Assembly (NCBI GenBank): GCA_030267565.1
Contig: BRXU01000002.1
Location: 434,001 to 498,000, forward strand
Direction: 5' to 3'
Source of the DNA: Pleodorina starrii
Taxonomy: Eukaryota; Chlorophyta; Chlorophyceae; Chlamydomonadales; Volvocaceae
Length of the DNA: 64,000 nucleotides
The notes beneath the pieces are model-generated. The model saw only the letters and a list, made by a program, of their open reading frames with translations, was not told the origin of the DNA and made no database searches. The number at the start of each line of letters is the position of its first letter. The stretch's first letter is position 1. Shown in pieces: positions 38,218 through 47,973 of the stretch. A program made the translations under genes and the position numbers.

Positions 38218-38782
38218 CTCCGGGGCTGCTTACTGGTTGTGGGTCAACGTGCGTGCTGACGGGGCGTAACGACGGGGGAAAATTTACATGAAAACGAGAT
38301 TCGTTTTGTTCAATGCGTAAGTAAAAATAATAAAATTGTGAGTGAAATTTTCAGAGGCCAGTGCGCATGTAACGGCGGACTAATCGAAAAGGTGTTGAAA
38401 GCAAAACGCGGTTTCCGAGCGGCGAAGAGCCGATGCCCGATGCCCTTGCCACGCCCCAAAGTCGCAATCCGTCCATGGCACACTGGGTGAATGTTGCTTC
38501 AGTGTGTTTTACTTGGCTTTCCTTCCATGACCTGACAGCTCCGAGACCGTCAACGTACGACATCATGGAATTGTTTTTACCGTTTCACGATATGGTGAAT
38601 TATAACAGTGGCATTGTCGACCCTACTTCTGACGCAGCATGCGCAATTGATTACATCAATAAATTCGGGCATGTTACCGACAGGCCACGAATATTGGACA
38701 AACTTTTGGGCCGGCTTGTAGTGCTTCATCCGAAGCTTGCAAGACAACAACTGCTAGTCCATCTCCGAAATCAGTCCCTAAG
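38218..38782. other. Divergent intergenic region, AT-rich
   Basis: This compact bidirectional promoter region separates the BTB-BACK gene and the FrnE-like gene. It is AT-rich at 38270-38360. A 117-codon + strand open frame (38433-38786) ends in a TGA that overlaps the ATGATGA start of the next gene. It has no recognisable motif and may only be a leader open frame. Confidence 0.5.
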
Positions 38783-40614
38783 ATGATGCAGTTGCGAGGA
38801 GCTCTGTCGGGGCCTGGGGCGTCACCTCAGGCGGTCTCACGGTCTGGGCCGCTACCGCCTGTCACAATCCACGTATTTAGCGACATTGCTTGTCCCTGGT
38901 AAGCTTGAAATAGTCGTGTGTTGGGGAGTGTGTGTGCCTGACAAGTGAAAGGTCAGGCCTCAGGCACGAATAGACGGAATAGTTCTCTCGGCATATTCGG
39001 CTCTGCTCCCTGAAACCGCTCTGCTTTCGACAGACGTGGCACCTTTTTTGTGATGCAAATCTAGCTCTTGCGAGGGCTGAAGCTGAATTTGTCGCACTCG
39101 TCCAGTTCTGTTTTTTCGGTTTGTCAATGCGGACGCCCCCGCACGCACGCAGGTGCCATATCGGGGCCCGACGACTTCAAAGGGCCATCCGACAGTATAA
39201 ACGGCGCTACGGACAGGCTGCGCCCATCAAGCTGCAATGGTGCGTCGTTTCGATTGTCGCGGCCTGTCCCGTACTTCTCTCTTCAGAGCCCCGCAACTCA
39301 AACCCGTATCCCAATCGCATCTTGCAGGAACCCTCTCCTCATCGATGGCGACGTCACGACGGCAGGTAAGCCCGAAATAAAGCAGCAGAAATGGACCGCG
39401 GAAGGGCAAATGAACACTCGCTCCTTGAGAAAGCTCTCGGTGCACACCACCTTTGGTCCCAATCTTCAAACATGCATGCTGGCCCTCTCCTCCACCTACA
39501 ACCTTCCAGGCGAGGACGTCGACAGCTACGCGCAGCGGCGCTGGGGCTTTGGCAGCATAGGCCCGATCCGAACTCGGCTGGTGCGGGCCGGCCTGCCGGA
39601 GGGTGCCTCCTTCAACAACTGGGCCGTCATGCCCAACTCGCTGTTGGCTCTGGAGCTCATGGCGCTGGCGGGGGACATGGGACTCGCGGAGCAGGCTAAC
39701 GACCTGCTCTTCGCGCGCACGTGAGTGGAGGGCACGCCAGGGGGCCAGATCGCGCCGACCGCGCGCAAGTGCCGACGCTGGCGCCGGAACATACCCACAC
39801 AAAGACACAATCCACTCAGTCCGCGTGTTCGCGCACACACGTTCACCCAGCCACCCACGCGGCGAGCACCCGCGCGGTGGTAGAGAGCCCGCTGATGTCG
39901 ACCCAGGGGGTAAGACACCGAGCCTCGATGCGCCTGCCTGTACGACAGGTACGAGCAGGGCGGCAACGTGTCTCTTCTGGACGAGCTGCTGGACATTGGC
40001 GAGTCGCTGGGCATGAAGCGCGGCGAGGTGGCAAGGGAGCTGATGCGCAGCGACGGAAGCTCGCTGCGCGCGCAAGTGCTGGAGCGTGATGCGGCCGCCA
40101 AGCGGCGGTGGGTGGCGGCGTGCGCGGTCCGGAGGCCCTGCATTTGAATGGTTTCGGAGGAGGACCGAAGGGACTCGGCCTCAGGATCCAAGCCATCCAC
40201 TCGGCGTGTCTGGATGAGATGTGCTCCCTCGTTGCAGTTCCGGGCTCTGCCAGGATGCGGGCTGCTTGCAAGCTTACGCAATGAAGCTTGCGCCAAGCTG
40301 GTGTGGCTCCAGGTGATCCTCGCACCAATGCGCTTAAGCAACCTGCTCTGCCTCCGCCTCCGCCGCCGCCTGTGCTGACTCGCAGGCTGCGCATCAAGGC
40401 CGTACCGCACTTTATCATTACCGCCGGACCCAAGTGTCGTACCAAGTACTCGCTCAACGGCGCCCACCAGACCAGCGACTTGGTGGGCGCAATGGAGCGG
40501 GTCGCGATGGAGGAGGCCCGAGCCGACGCCGCGGCGGGGGGTTACGGGACCGCTGGCGTGCTGGCCGGGCCCGGACCCGTCGTTGGCTCCTCCTCCGTCC
40601 TGATCGCCTGCTGA
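38783..40614 (+). CDS. DsbA/FrnE-like thioredoxin-fold oxidoreductase
   Basis: Six exons join in phase: 38783-38898, 39153-39239, 39328-39365, 39510-39720, 39949-40107 and 40386-40614 (stop TGA), giving about 279 aa, close to the usual 210-240 aa plus short extensions. VTIHVFSDIACPWCHIGARR shows the first strand and the CPWC redox motif (Cys37, Cys40), then LQRAIRQYKRR and the W-NPLLID strand. The inserted helical domain carries YAQRRWG, SFNNWAVMPNSLLALELM, YEQGGNVSLLDELLDIGESL and the AVPHFII segment with the cis-proline loop (V-P) before the last strand. FrnE-type proteins are thiol-disulfide oxidoreductases or isomerases related to 2-hydroxychromene-2-carboxylate isomerase; substrate and compartment are unknown. 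The codon for the motif's Trp is split by the first intron. The first 26 residues have no acidic residue and might target an organelle. Confidence 0.9.
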
Positions 40615-43600
40615 GTGCCGATACCGCGGAGCGCAGAGCGGAGCGCCGCCGGCATGGAACGGAGTGCCGCCGCGAAGCGTTGCCATGGAAACGGTGCCCC
40701 GGAGCGCTGCCGCGAGGCGTCGCCATGGAGCGACACGTACCAACGCTGCGCCTTCATCGTCATCATCATCGTGGCGGCGGCGGCGGCGACGATGCATGGA
40801 TAGACCCGGTGGTCATGTGCGCGGTGATTGACGCGGCCGAAGAATTGAGAGTCACTGAGACCCACTGAGTTGAGAGCCAATCCTGAGCGAACGAGCATAC
40901 GAGGCCGGGCGCATTTGTCCGGGCTGCCATTCGGTCGATGTGGAGGCTGTGCTGGGGGCCTGGGGGCTGTGCTGGGGGCCTGGGGGCTGTGCTCCTGCCG
41001 GATGCGGGTCTCCTCCCCGCTTGGCACCTGAAGCTGGGCGGCCCAGCGGCATCAGGAACCCCCGGCGGCAGCCCCACGCAGGGCTGGAGGTATAGAGGGA
41101 GTTGGAGCATGCAGGAGGTTGGTTGCAGTTGCAGTTGGCCTGCGGCCCCCGGCCGCTAGGGGCGTCTGGCGACACGCAGGGGCGCCGCGCGCTCTGGGGT
41201 TCTGCATGTGGGAGCGAGGGATGAGCCACAGAGGGGTGAGGGACAGGCCGTGGGGGGGCTGGGATGGGGGCGCTGGTTTGTCACGCGGCCCGCGAGGGCC
41301 CAGGGGCGCGGCGAGGTTGCGTTGCCTCCATCGCGCCGCCATTGTGTTATTTATGTTGGAGCTGTAGAGAACGAAAGGGGTGTCGGCTGCGAACGTCTGC
41401 CCCCGAGGGAGGGCTGACGGAGTGTACGATGCCCTCCCGTGTACGAGTAACCCAGTTGTTGCTGTGCTGCTGCTGCTGGTGCTGCTGCCTAAATCATTGA
41501 TAGCTTTCGTTTTGAAGCGGCCTCGTTTCCTGGGGTACGCTAGGCGAGAAAGGAGAGGTTGGAGGGGAATGAGGCCGTGAAGGAGTGGTCGCCTAGGAAA
41601 TTTATAAGCCTTGCATTTACGCGCCCGTTGGGGAGGGTTGGGGGGGAGCCCGGTGGGGAGGGAGTTGCTGCCGGCGAATCCGACAAGGGGCGGACATGGG
41701 GTGTCGGCTGTACAGACGCGGCAGCAGAGGGTCCTCCACGCCGCCTCATCACCTACTTTCTTTGACCCTAGCTAGCGGCATATTTGAAGCTCTACCTTGC
41801 TGCATTCGTTAGCCCTGGCGGACAACGGGGCAAAGCCCTGCCAATGCCGCGCGAGGTCATCACAGATATCACAGATGCCCTCAAGGTTCTGACGCCCTCT
41901 CTACGACGGCGTGTGTACTTTTCTACTTTTCCGTGGTTACGCCTGGTGCAGAGAGGCCGGTTCTGATCCCTGTCCGTTCCTTCGTTCGACCTCATGCCCC
42001 GCCTTTTGGGGAGCGGCGGAGCGGGAGCAGCGCCCGTCCGCCCCATGCGCTTCATTTGCTCCGTTGCGTGTCTTGACAAGCCACACAAGCTGCCGACCGG
42101 TCCGACCCATGGGACGGCGAGCGCTTGGTGGAATGTGGTTTTCCTTACTCTCGCGCCTTCATACACTACATGAAGGAAGCGTGTCCACATAAGCCCCACG
42201 GCGAGGCGAGGTCGGTGCGGTCTCCAGGAAGGCGGGCGGGAAGTGGAAGAGCAGCGCGTGTCGAGGCCAAGAAACACACGGTGCCTGGATAGTTCGTCAA
42301 TTTCTTTTATTGGTCACGCGACTTGATTGCGTTGTTCTATTTATGCCCTGCCACGTGTGATCTTGGCATGGCCGCAACACTAAGGTACCATTCTTGCACT
42401 GCTGGCATGGCGTGGCGTGGAGGGGTCGGTCTTGAGGGAGGCGCAGCGCGGGGGCCGTGCAAGCCATTACACGCTGCTGCCAAGAGGTGTTGGGTTGTTC
42501 TGTAGACTACTACACGGTGATTGCAGTCGCTAATGCGCTGAGATGAGTCGGTGAGGGGTCAGGGCAAGCCACACGTCGAGTCATGCCCGCCCCACTCCCG
42601 CGACGTTTGTTGCTGTAACCTACCGTAGGTAGTATAGGTATTGGGTGTTCTTGCGCGGGGATTCGCATGGCAGTATCTTTGTGAACCGCTGTAGGCGGAT
42701 ATAGGTAGTAAGCTGTCGTCGTTCTGCATTCTGTGTACGATTGCTGTCCTGGTGTTTTGTTGTGGAGGGCCCCAGTCAAAGCGCCTCTTTCTGCAACGAG
42801 TCCGGTTCCGATTCCGGTCATTTTCGTAACGCAACTCGGGGCTGCCGTAGTCGGCGGTGGCGTGTCAAGCCGCGCCGGCGCGTGTTGGGTGTCTTGGGGT
42901 GCGTTCTCGTCTGCGCGCAACTTGTCTGTTGTGTCCTGTAGTGTGTACGGTACCGTACGGTATTGCCGTTTGTACGGTACCGTCACTATGCTCGTCGGAC
43001 CAGCTCCCGTTTTTGACCTTCATCTGCTTCTGGCTGCAACGAATGGCGTAGATTCCGAAGAATCCAGAGCTGTGCTGCGAAGGCGGTGCGTTTCAGTTAT
43101 GATGTCAACGATAAAATTCACGTGTTGCCGTGTCTTCGTTATAGAAACCTTGCGCGACGAGAGGACGTTGCTGCGCTGGTCCGCGTGCGGGCGCATGGTC
43201 TGAGCGCCGACTGGCAGACCGTGTGCTCCACGACTGTCTTGGCACTGCCGCTCACGCTTGTGTTGTGGCTCCTGCTATGCTGCTAATGAGCGCCTAAGAG
43301 GTTGCTCGTTGGACAGTTTACCGTTGGCAGCTTCACGGTTGCCCGCCACTGGCCTCGCCGGCTGACGCCGTAGGCTCAGCACGAGCGCGGCTTGGTAGGA
43401 ACAGACCGCTCTATCTGAACGGACTTCCCTAAAGTTTTGTGCCGTTGCGGTTGCATGTTGCTCACTTGGTTGCGACGTTTCCCCGTTGTCTGGTAGGGTC
43501 TGGTTGGTGCTGAGAGATGAACGTTTTCATATGCTGGTGGCCTGAAGTCGGCGATACGTCGTCACGCGGGCAAGCATGTCATGTAGTTCCCACTAAAAGC

Positions 43601-43857
43601 ACCGCTGAGCTTTTTGCCGTCCCTTCCTTTCCTTTGGCAGATGCCGCCGGAATGACTTGTACATAGAGAAGCACTTTCAATCAGCAAAATAAAAAATACT
43701 TCTGTAGCCACTGCTTGTTGTATTCATCCGAGCTGATCCGAGCATTTAAGGGCGCCACGGGGCCGGCTCACATGCCCCCACGGGTCCAGATGCGCAGAAG
43801 GAAACCCGGGGGCAGAAATGCACACCACGTGGCTTTCCCCAGCATTCCTGGGACCAT

Positions 43858-44820
43858 TCAGGAAAATTTATGCACCCGTCGTAGTGAGGCAAAACAAGAT
43901 GATCCGGATGGGCGGGAGCGAAGTAGGGAGGGAGGGGGTGTGTTGGTTTGTGGGTGGGTGGCCGAAGGGGGGCCGGACGGGGCGCAAAAGCCCGTTAGTA
44001 GGCTGCGATGCGTCGGACCACCCTTGTGGCCCCGCGGCTGGGCCGTACCCGCGGCTGTGGCCCCGCGGCTGGGAAAAGCTATCGGGCATTTGGTGTAGCT
44101 CTTGCGGAAGCCCTCCACCTCCGGCGACTGGCAGGGATCACCGAGCCCGGCGGCGGGGTCGAATTCGCCAGATCGCCACGCCGACCCAGGAGCCGGAAGA
44201 GACCGGACAGAAGAGGTGGCTGGAGGGTGTGGAACGAAGGGGCTTGGTCCACCTCGCCCAGGCGCCGGTGCGTGGATAGACAGCCGCCCAAAGTGTACAC
44301 TACCGAGTCGTTCGGGGGTGCACGTGGATGGGTCGCAGCCCATGCCCAAGCGGGTGGAACAGGGACTGGCCTCGGCGCCTCGCATCTGGCGGCTCGCTGC
44401 TGTTTGCGGGTGGAAGGGTCCAGGGCCAGCGAGATAACCTCCTCGGTGGCGGCCAAACCCTGCAGATAGGTGGCGGCGGCCTCTGCCGGGCCCAGGGTGG
44501 GCGCGGGTGGAACGGCGGCCAGGTTGGCCGCAGCTCGCTCCCTTAAGAGTCAACTGTGCAGGCACGGCCTGGGCAGGGGGCCGGACGCAGGGTAAGGGTT
44601 TAGGCCAGGCGGACCCCTGAGGACGTGCTGGCAAGGGGGCACTCGGGGCAGGCGGGATATGCGAGCACCCACCGGAGGAATGTGGAGGTAGCGAGGAGCG
44701 TTGAGGAAGGATTCGGACCCGACAGCGGGTGTGAGAGTGGCCGGGTGTCGGCATAGATACAGTTTTGGTATGAACGCGGCGCGGCACGTCTAACAAACCA
44801 TATCTGTACAAAGTGAACAA
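43858..44820 (-). other. Possible orphan coding fragments
   Basis: The - strand shows short coding-like stretches in different frames, such as AEAAATYLQGLAATEEVISL at about 44490-44430 and GDPCQSPEVEGFRKSYTKCP near 44140-44080, with GC-ending codons like the real genes. They could be exons of an unrecognised gene or remnants of one. No start, stop or splice chain could be fixed. Confidence 0.25.
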
Positions 44821-45258
44821 AGTGGTGGCCCCCTGTCACGTTTAGATAGATGTAGCCGAAAGGCGGCGCGGAATGTACGTCCGTCCGGTTGAACAGGTTG
44901 GCTCCTGTCCACTCAATACCGGTATTCCCACCCGCATCCTAGAGACTTACGGAGCGTTAGCTAGGCGTGAGGGTCGGAATACACTTAAGTTAAGGGCCCT
45001 GTCGTCTACCGTACTTGCGCGGGAGACCCAAATGGGGGCCACAGCTGTTCAGCAGCTCTTGACAGCGGATCTGGGCATCCATGATTTGGATCCGTCCCTG
45101 GTGGAACTCGTACGGTCCGGCCTTCGCAACCCCAAACCCGCCGCATGTCATCATCATGTTTATATTTTAGATATTCAAAGCCGTCGCAAAGTCGCGTGTC
45201 GCGAAGTTATGACCTAATGTCACTACATTGCACAGCTATGCAAGGTGGATTTGCTTTT

Positions 45259-45301
45259 GGTTCGGTTCGGTTTGGTATATACCAACCAACCAACCAACCA
45301 A
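45259..45301. repeat. GGTT/CCAA inverted repeat
   Basis: A run of GGTTC/GGTTT units on the left and CCAAC/CCAA units on the right surround the 14-base palindrome TTGGTATATACCAA (45272-45285). The strand can fold on itself into a hairpin of about 18 pairs with a few mismatches. Confidence 0.7.
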
Positions 45302-45480
45302 CCAAATAAAGCAAAAATCGGCCCATGCAACCGCCGCCGCCGTCACCGCCATGACACAGCTATCTAGCGGGGGAGATGGCGATGGAACCAGTGCGCTAGA
45401 CGGTCGTACACGCAGGCACGGCACACCGCCGCCAGTCCCTAAGGGGTCGTCTCCGGTTTGGGTTGGTGCTGCGGCTGCTC

Positions 45481-45720
45481 TTATTCCGGCAAGGGCCGGA
45501 GGCGGCCCGGCATCATGATTGTAGCGAAGGTGGGTTCCACCTCCACCTCACACAAGCGACGGCGGATGAAGTCCTCCAGGGGGGGCTGGTGACTGGGCCA
45601 CTGCCCATTAAACTCCGCCATCACCGCCGCGATCAGCCTGTCGTACATTGGCGGCGCGTGCGCCGCCGCCGGCTGGGGAAGGCCGGTGCGAGGCTGCTGC
45701 TGTACTTCCCCCTGCGTGCG
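45481..45720 (-). CDS. Orphan 3'-terminal exon or gene fragment
   Basis: About 80 codons with strongly GC-ending codon use end in a TAA. The peptide contains MYDRLIAAVMAEFNGQWPSH, then PPLEDFIRRRLCEVEVEPTF, and may begin at the acceptor ending ACGCAG near 45715. It looks like a genuine last exon, but no upstream exons could be joined and no family is recognised. It may be a relic or the end of a gene whose other exons were missed. Confidence 0.35.
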   Translation of the reverse strand, partial: RTQGEVQQQPRTGLPQPAAAHAPPMYDRLIAAVMAEFNGQWPSHQPPLEDFIRRRLCEVEVEPTFATIMMPGRLRPLPE

Positions 45721-46040
45721 TGCGCGGGGAACGAAGACGAAACGGGTGATCGATAAGGGACGGCTAGGAACCCGCTGGGATGGGCGCCCACGCGAAGTAA
45801 GGCGTGCGCACATGGGACATGCGAGCGAACTGCAGGAGGCTTCGCGCGGAAAGTGCCATGCATTCACGTTTCGGAACCGACGGACGAGGTACGCCTGCGG
45901 ACATCCTGCCGCGCCAAGCGCCGGCGTGCCCAGTTCAGCAGGCCAGACCAGACAATATTGCCCTCGCTTGACTTTTGCTCACCTCCTTGGGCCCAGGTCC
46001 GCTCCCCATGTTGTTGGACAACTCCCTCTCTAAAATGAAA

Positions 46041-46064
46041 CCCTAAAACCCTAAAACCCTAAAA
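46041..46064. repeat. Three interstitial CCCTAAAA telomere-type units
   Basis: Three perfect tandem CCCTAAAA units (TTTTAGGG on the other strand) lie in the gene-poor region. They match the telomere repeat of Chlamydomonas and Volvox relatives. Another short run lies at 33332-33350 inside a BTB gene intron. Confidence 0.85.
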
Positions 46065-47973
46065 TGAAGCTATTGATTGTGCTTAGGCGGTTTGGCTCTG
46101 TAAGCAAACGACTGTAGAGTCGTTGACGCCTTCTGTAGGCAGGGTTCTACGGATGGCCACCTTGGATCCCTGCTGCCGGCCGACCTCTCGCGCGCAGAGT
46201 GACTAGGCAGACCCATGGGTCAATGCCTGGGCGGGCCGTCCCCAACCTAGCCTCGGCGCCACGTTGCGTCATCATGACAGCGCGGGATGACGCGCGCTTA
46301 GGTCGCCTTATTTTGCTTTCGCCTTAATTTGATTTGTCGTGCGTGTCAGGACCAGCGACTGCCGCCGTTGGGTGTAGGCGTTGGGGAGAGAGCGAGGGGC
46401 TTAAGGAGTAGCCGGGGCGTTGGGGCATCCCTTGTCCCACCGCAATGCCGAGTCCCGCCCCAACCACCTTACTTTGGGTTGTGCCGTCTGTCGTGCGTCA
46501 TTAGGCCTTTGGCGCTTTGCAACGCGCGTCGCGCCGCGCACCCCGCGCACGGCCCGAGCAGACCTGCGCACGGCCCGAGCGGCACCACCATGCACGACCG
46601 CCTTCTGCCGCAGGGCGGCTCGAGCGCATACCGGTACGCCCCGGCCGACCCCACCCCACAGCGACGGGACCGATTTACCGCGACCGAAAACGGCATGGCC
46701 GGCCCGGCTCCGGTACGGCGGCACAAACCCCTGCCGCCAGCAGTACGCCCCAGCAGAAATCCACAAAATGGAAGGCAAGCAAGCGGCGGGCTCGAGCCCT
46801 TCGTCCCAGCCTCAACTTTTCTGCGCATCGATCCAGGCACACCCAGGCTGGCGAATGGACGAGTGCGAGCGCAGAAAAGGAGTGAGGACAGAGAAGGAAA
46901 TCAACACATCCCTTCACAGCGCAACAGGCGCCTCAAAAGCGCATCGCCTCGCATCGCCCACGCGGCAGGTAGATGGGGTCGCAAGGTGAGCTTTCCCCCG
47001 CCTTCGCATCTGGGGCGCCTGGCGGCAGGAACTCAGGGTCGGGGGTCGGGTAGGGTCGAGACAGCACGGCAGGACGCCAGGTACCGGTAGCCCGTCATCG
47101 GCGCAGGGAGGGTGTCACGGAGTGGAGTGCCGCACGCGGCGGCCTGGCGCCGACCCATGGGTCGATTATCAGGGCTGGAATCCCCCTGGCGGAACATCCC
47201 ACCACCACCGGTCCTGGGCTAATTTTCATGGTATGGGCAAGTACGGAAGGCTAATTTTCAAGGCCCGTAATTTTCAGTAATGTTTGTTATGTTTTACCAG
47301 CGAACTCACTCATTCTCACGCATGGCCGGCTTTTGTCCGCGCTCTTGTCCTGTTCCCCAGGGGTTTCTTCCCGCTGTGCCGCAGATTCGATCAATTGGGC
47401 CCCCCCCCTGCCCGCCTACTCCGCCTGTTGGGGCATTCGTGGAATACGTCACACCGGACCCGAACCGTGGTATAGGAATGGAAATCGATTTAGGTAAGAA
47501 GGAGGGCAGGTGGGCTCAGGTTTGGGCTTCAGTTGTGCATGTGCTACCCATAGCCTTTTCCCGTCCTGTCTATCCAACCCGAAGCGTGTATGTCGCATAG
47601 CGGCCGTACTGCATAGACGCCTATCCCGAAAATGGTATGCAGCATGCTCCGCGTCCGCGTCAGGGGTAGAACGAAAGTGGGGTGTGGGGTTTTGGTCGGG
47701 GGAGAACGGCGGGTTAGTGCGGGTTAGAAAGTGCGTGTGCGTGGGCGAGAGGGGGGCTGGACCAGGCAGGCCGTTGGATGCTGCATGCGTGTACGGCACT
47801 TCCATTTCAACAAGGAAACCATTGGCCGGTGGACGGGCCCGACCATCGCTTAATATTTACTTTATTGTTGTAGGCGAACGGTAACCCTCTCTACGGGGTG
47901 CTGATTGCACCCTGTCGGTCGGTCATTCTTGTAGCGCGCTCCCTTGTCATCCAATAAACATCCATGTCCTAAG

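Larger units (their letters stand above)
40615..47973. other. Gene-poor 7.3-kb region
   Basis: No gene could be assembled here. It includes a 19-bp GC-rich tandem (CTGTGCTGGGGGCCTGGGG, about 40944-40995), the palindrome GTACGGTACCGTAC near 42946-42960, the CCAA/GGTT hairpin at 45259-45301, telomere-like units at 46041-46064, and two coding-like fragments described separately. Long open frames at 42733-43203, 46329-47090 and 47280-47600 show no family features and are probably chance. Confidence 0.5.

Noticed and set aside
39526..40797. 423-codon - strand open frame
   Set aside because: It is antisense to the FrnE-like exons, which carry recognisable motifs and consistent splice phases; the antisense frame has none.
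46329..47090. 253-codon + strand open frame
   Set aside because: Arg/Pro-rich composition typical of chance frames in GC-rich DNA, with no splice context or family resemblance.
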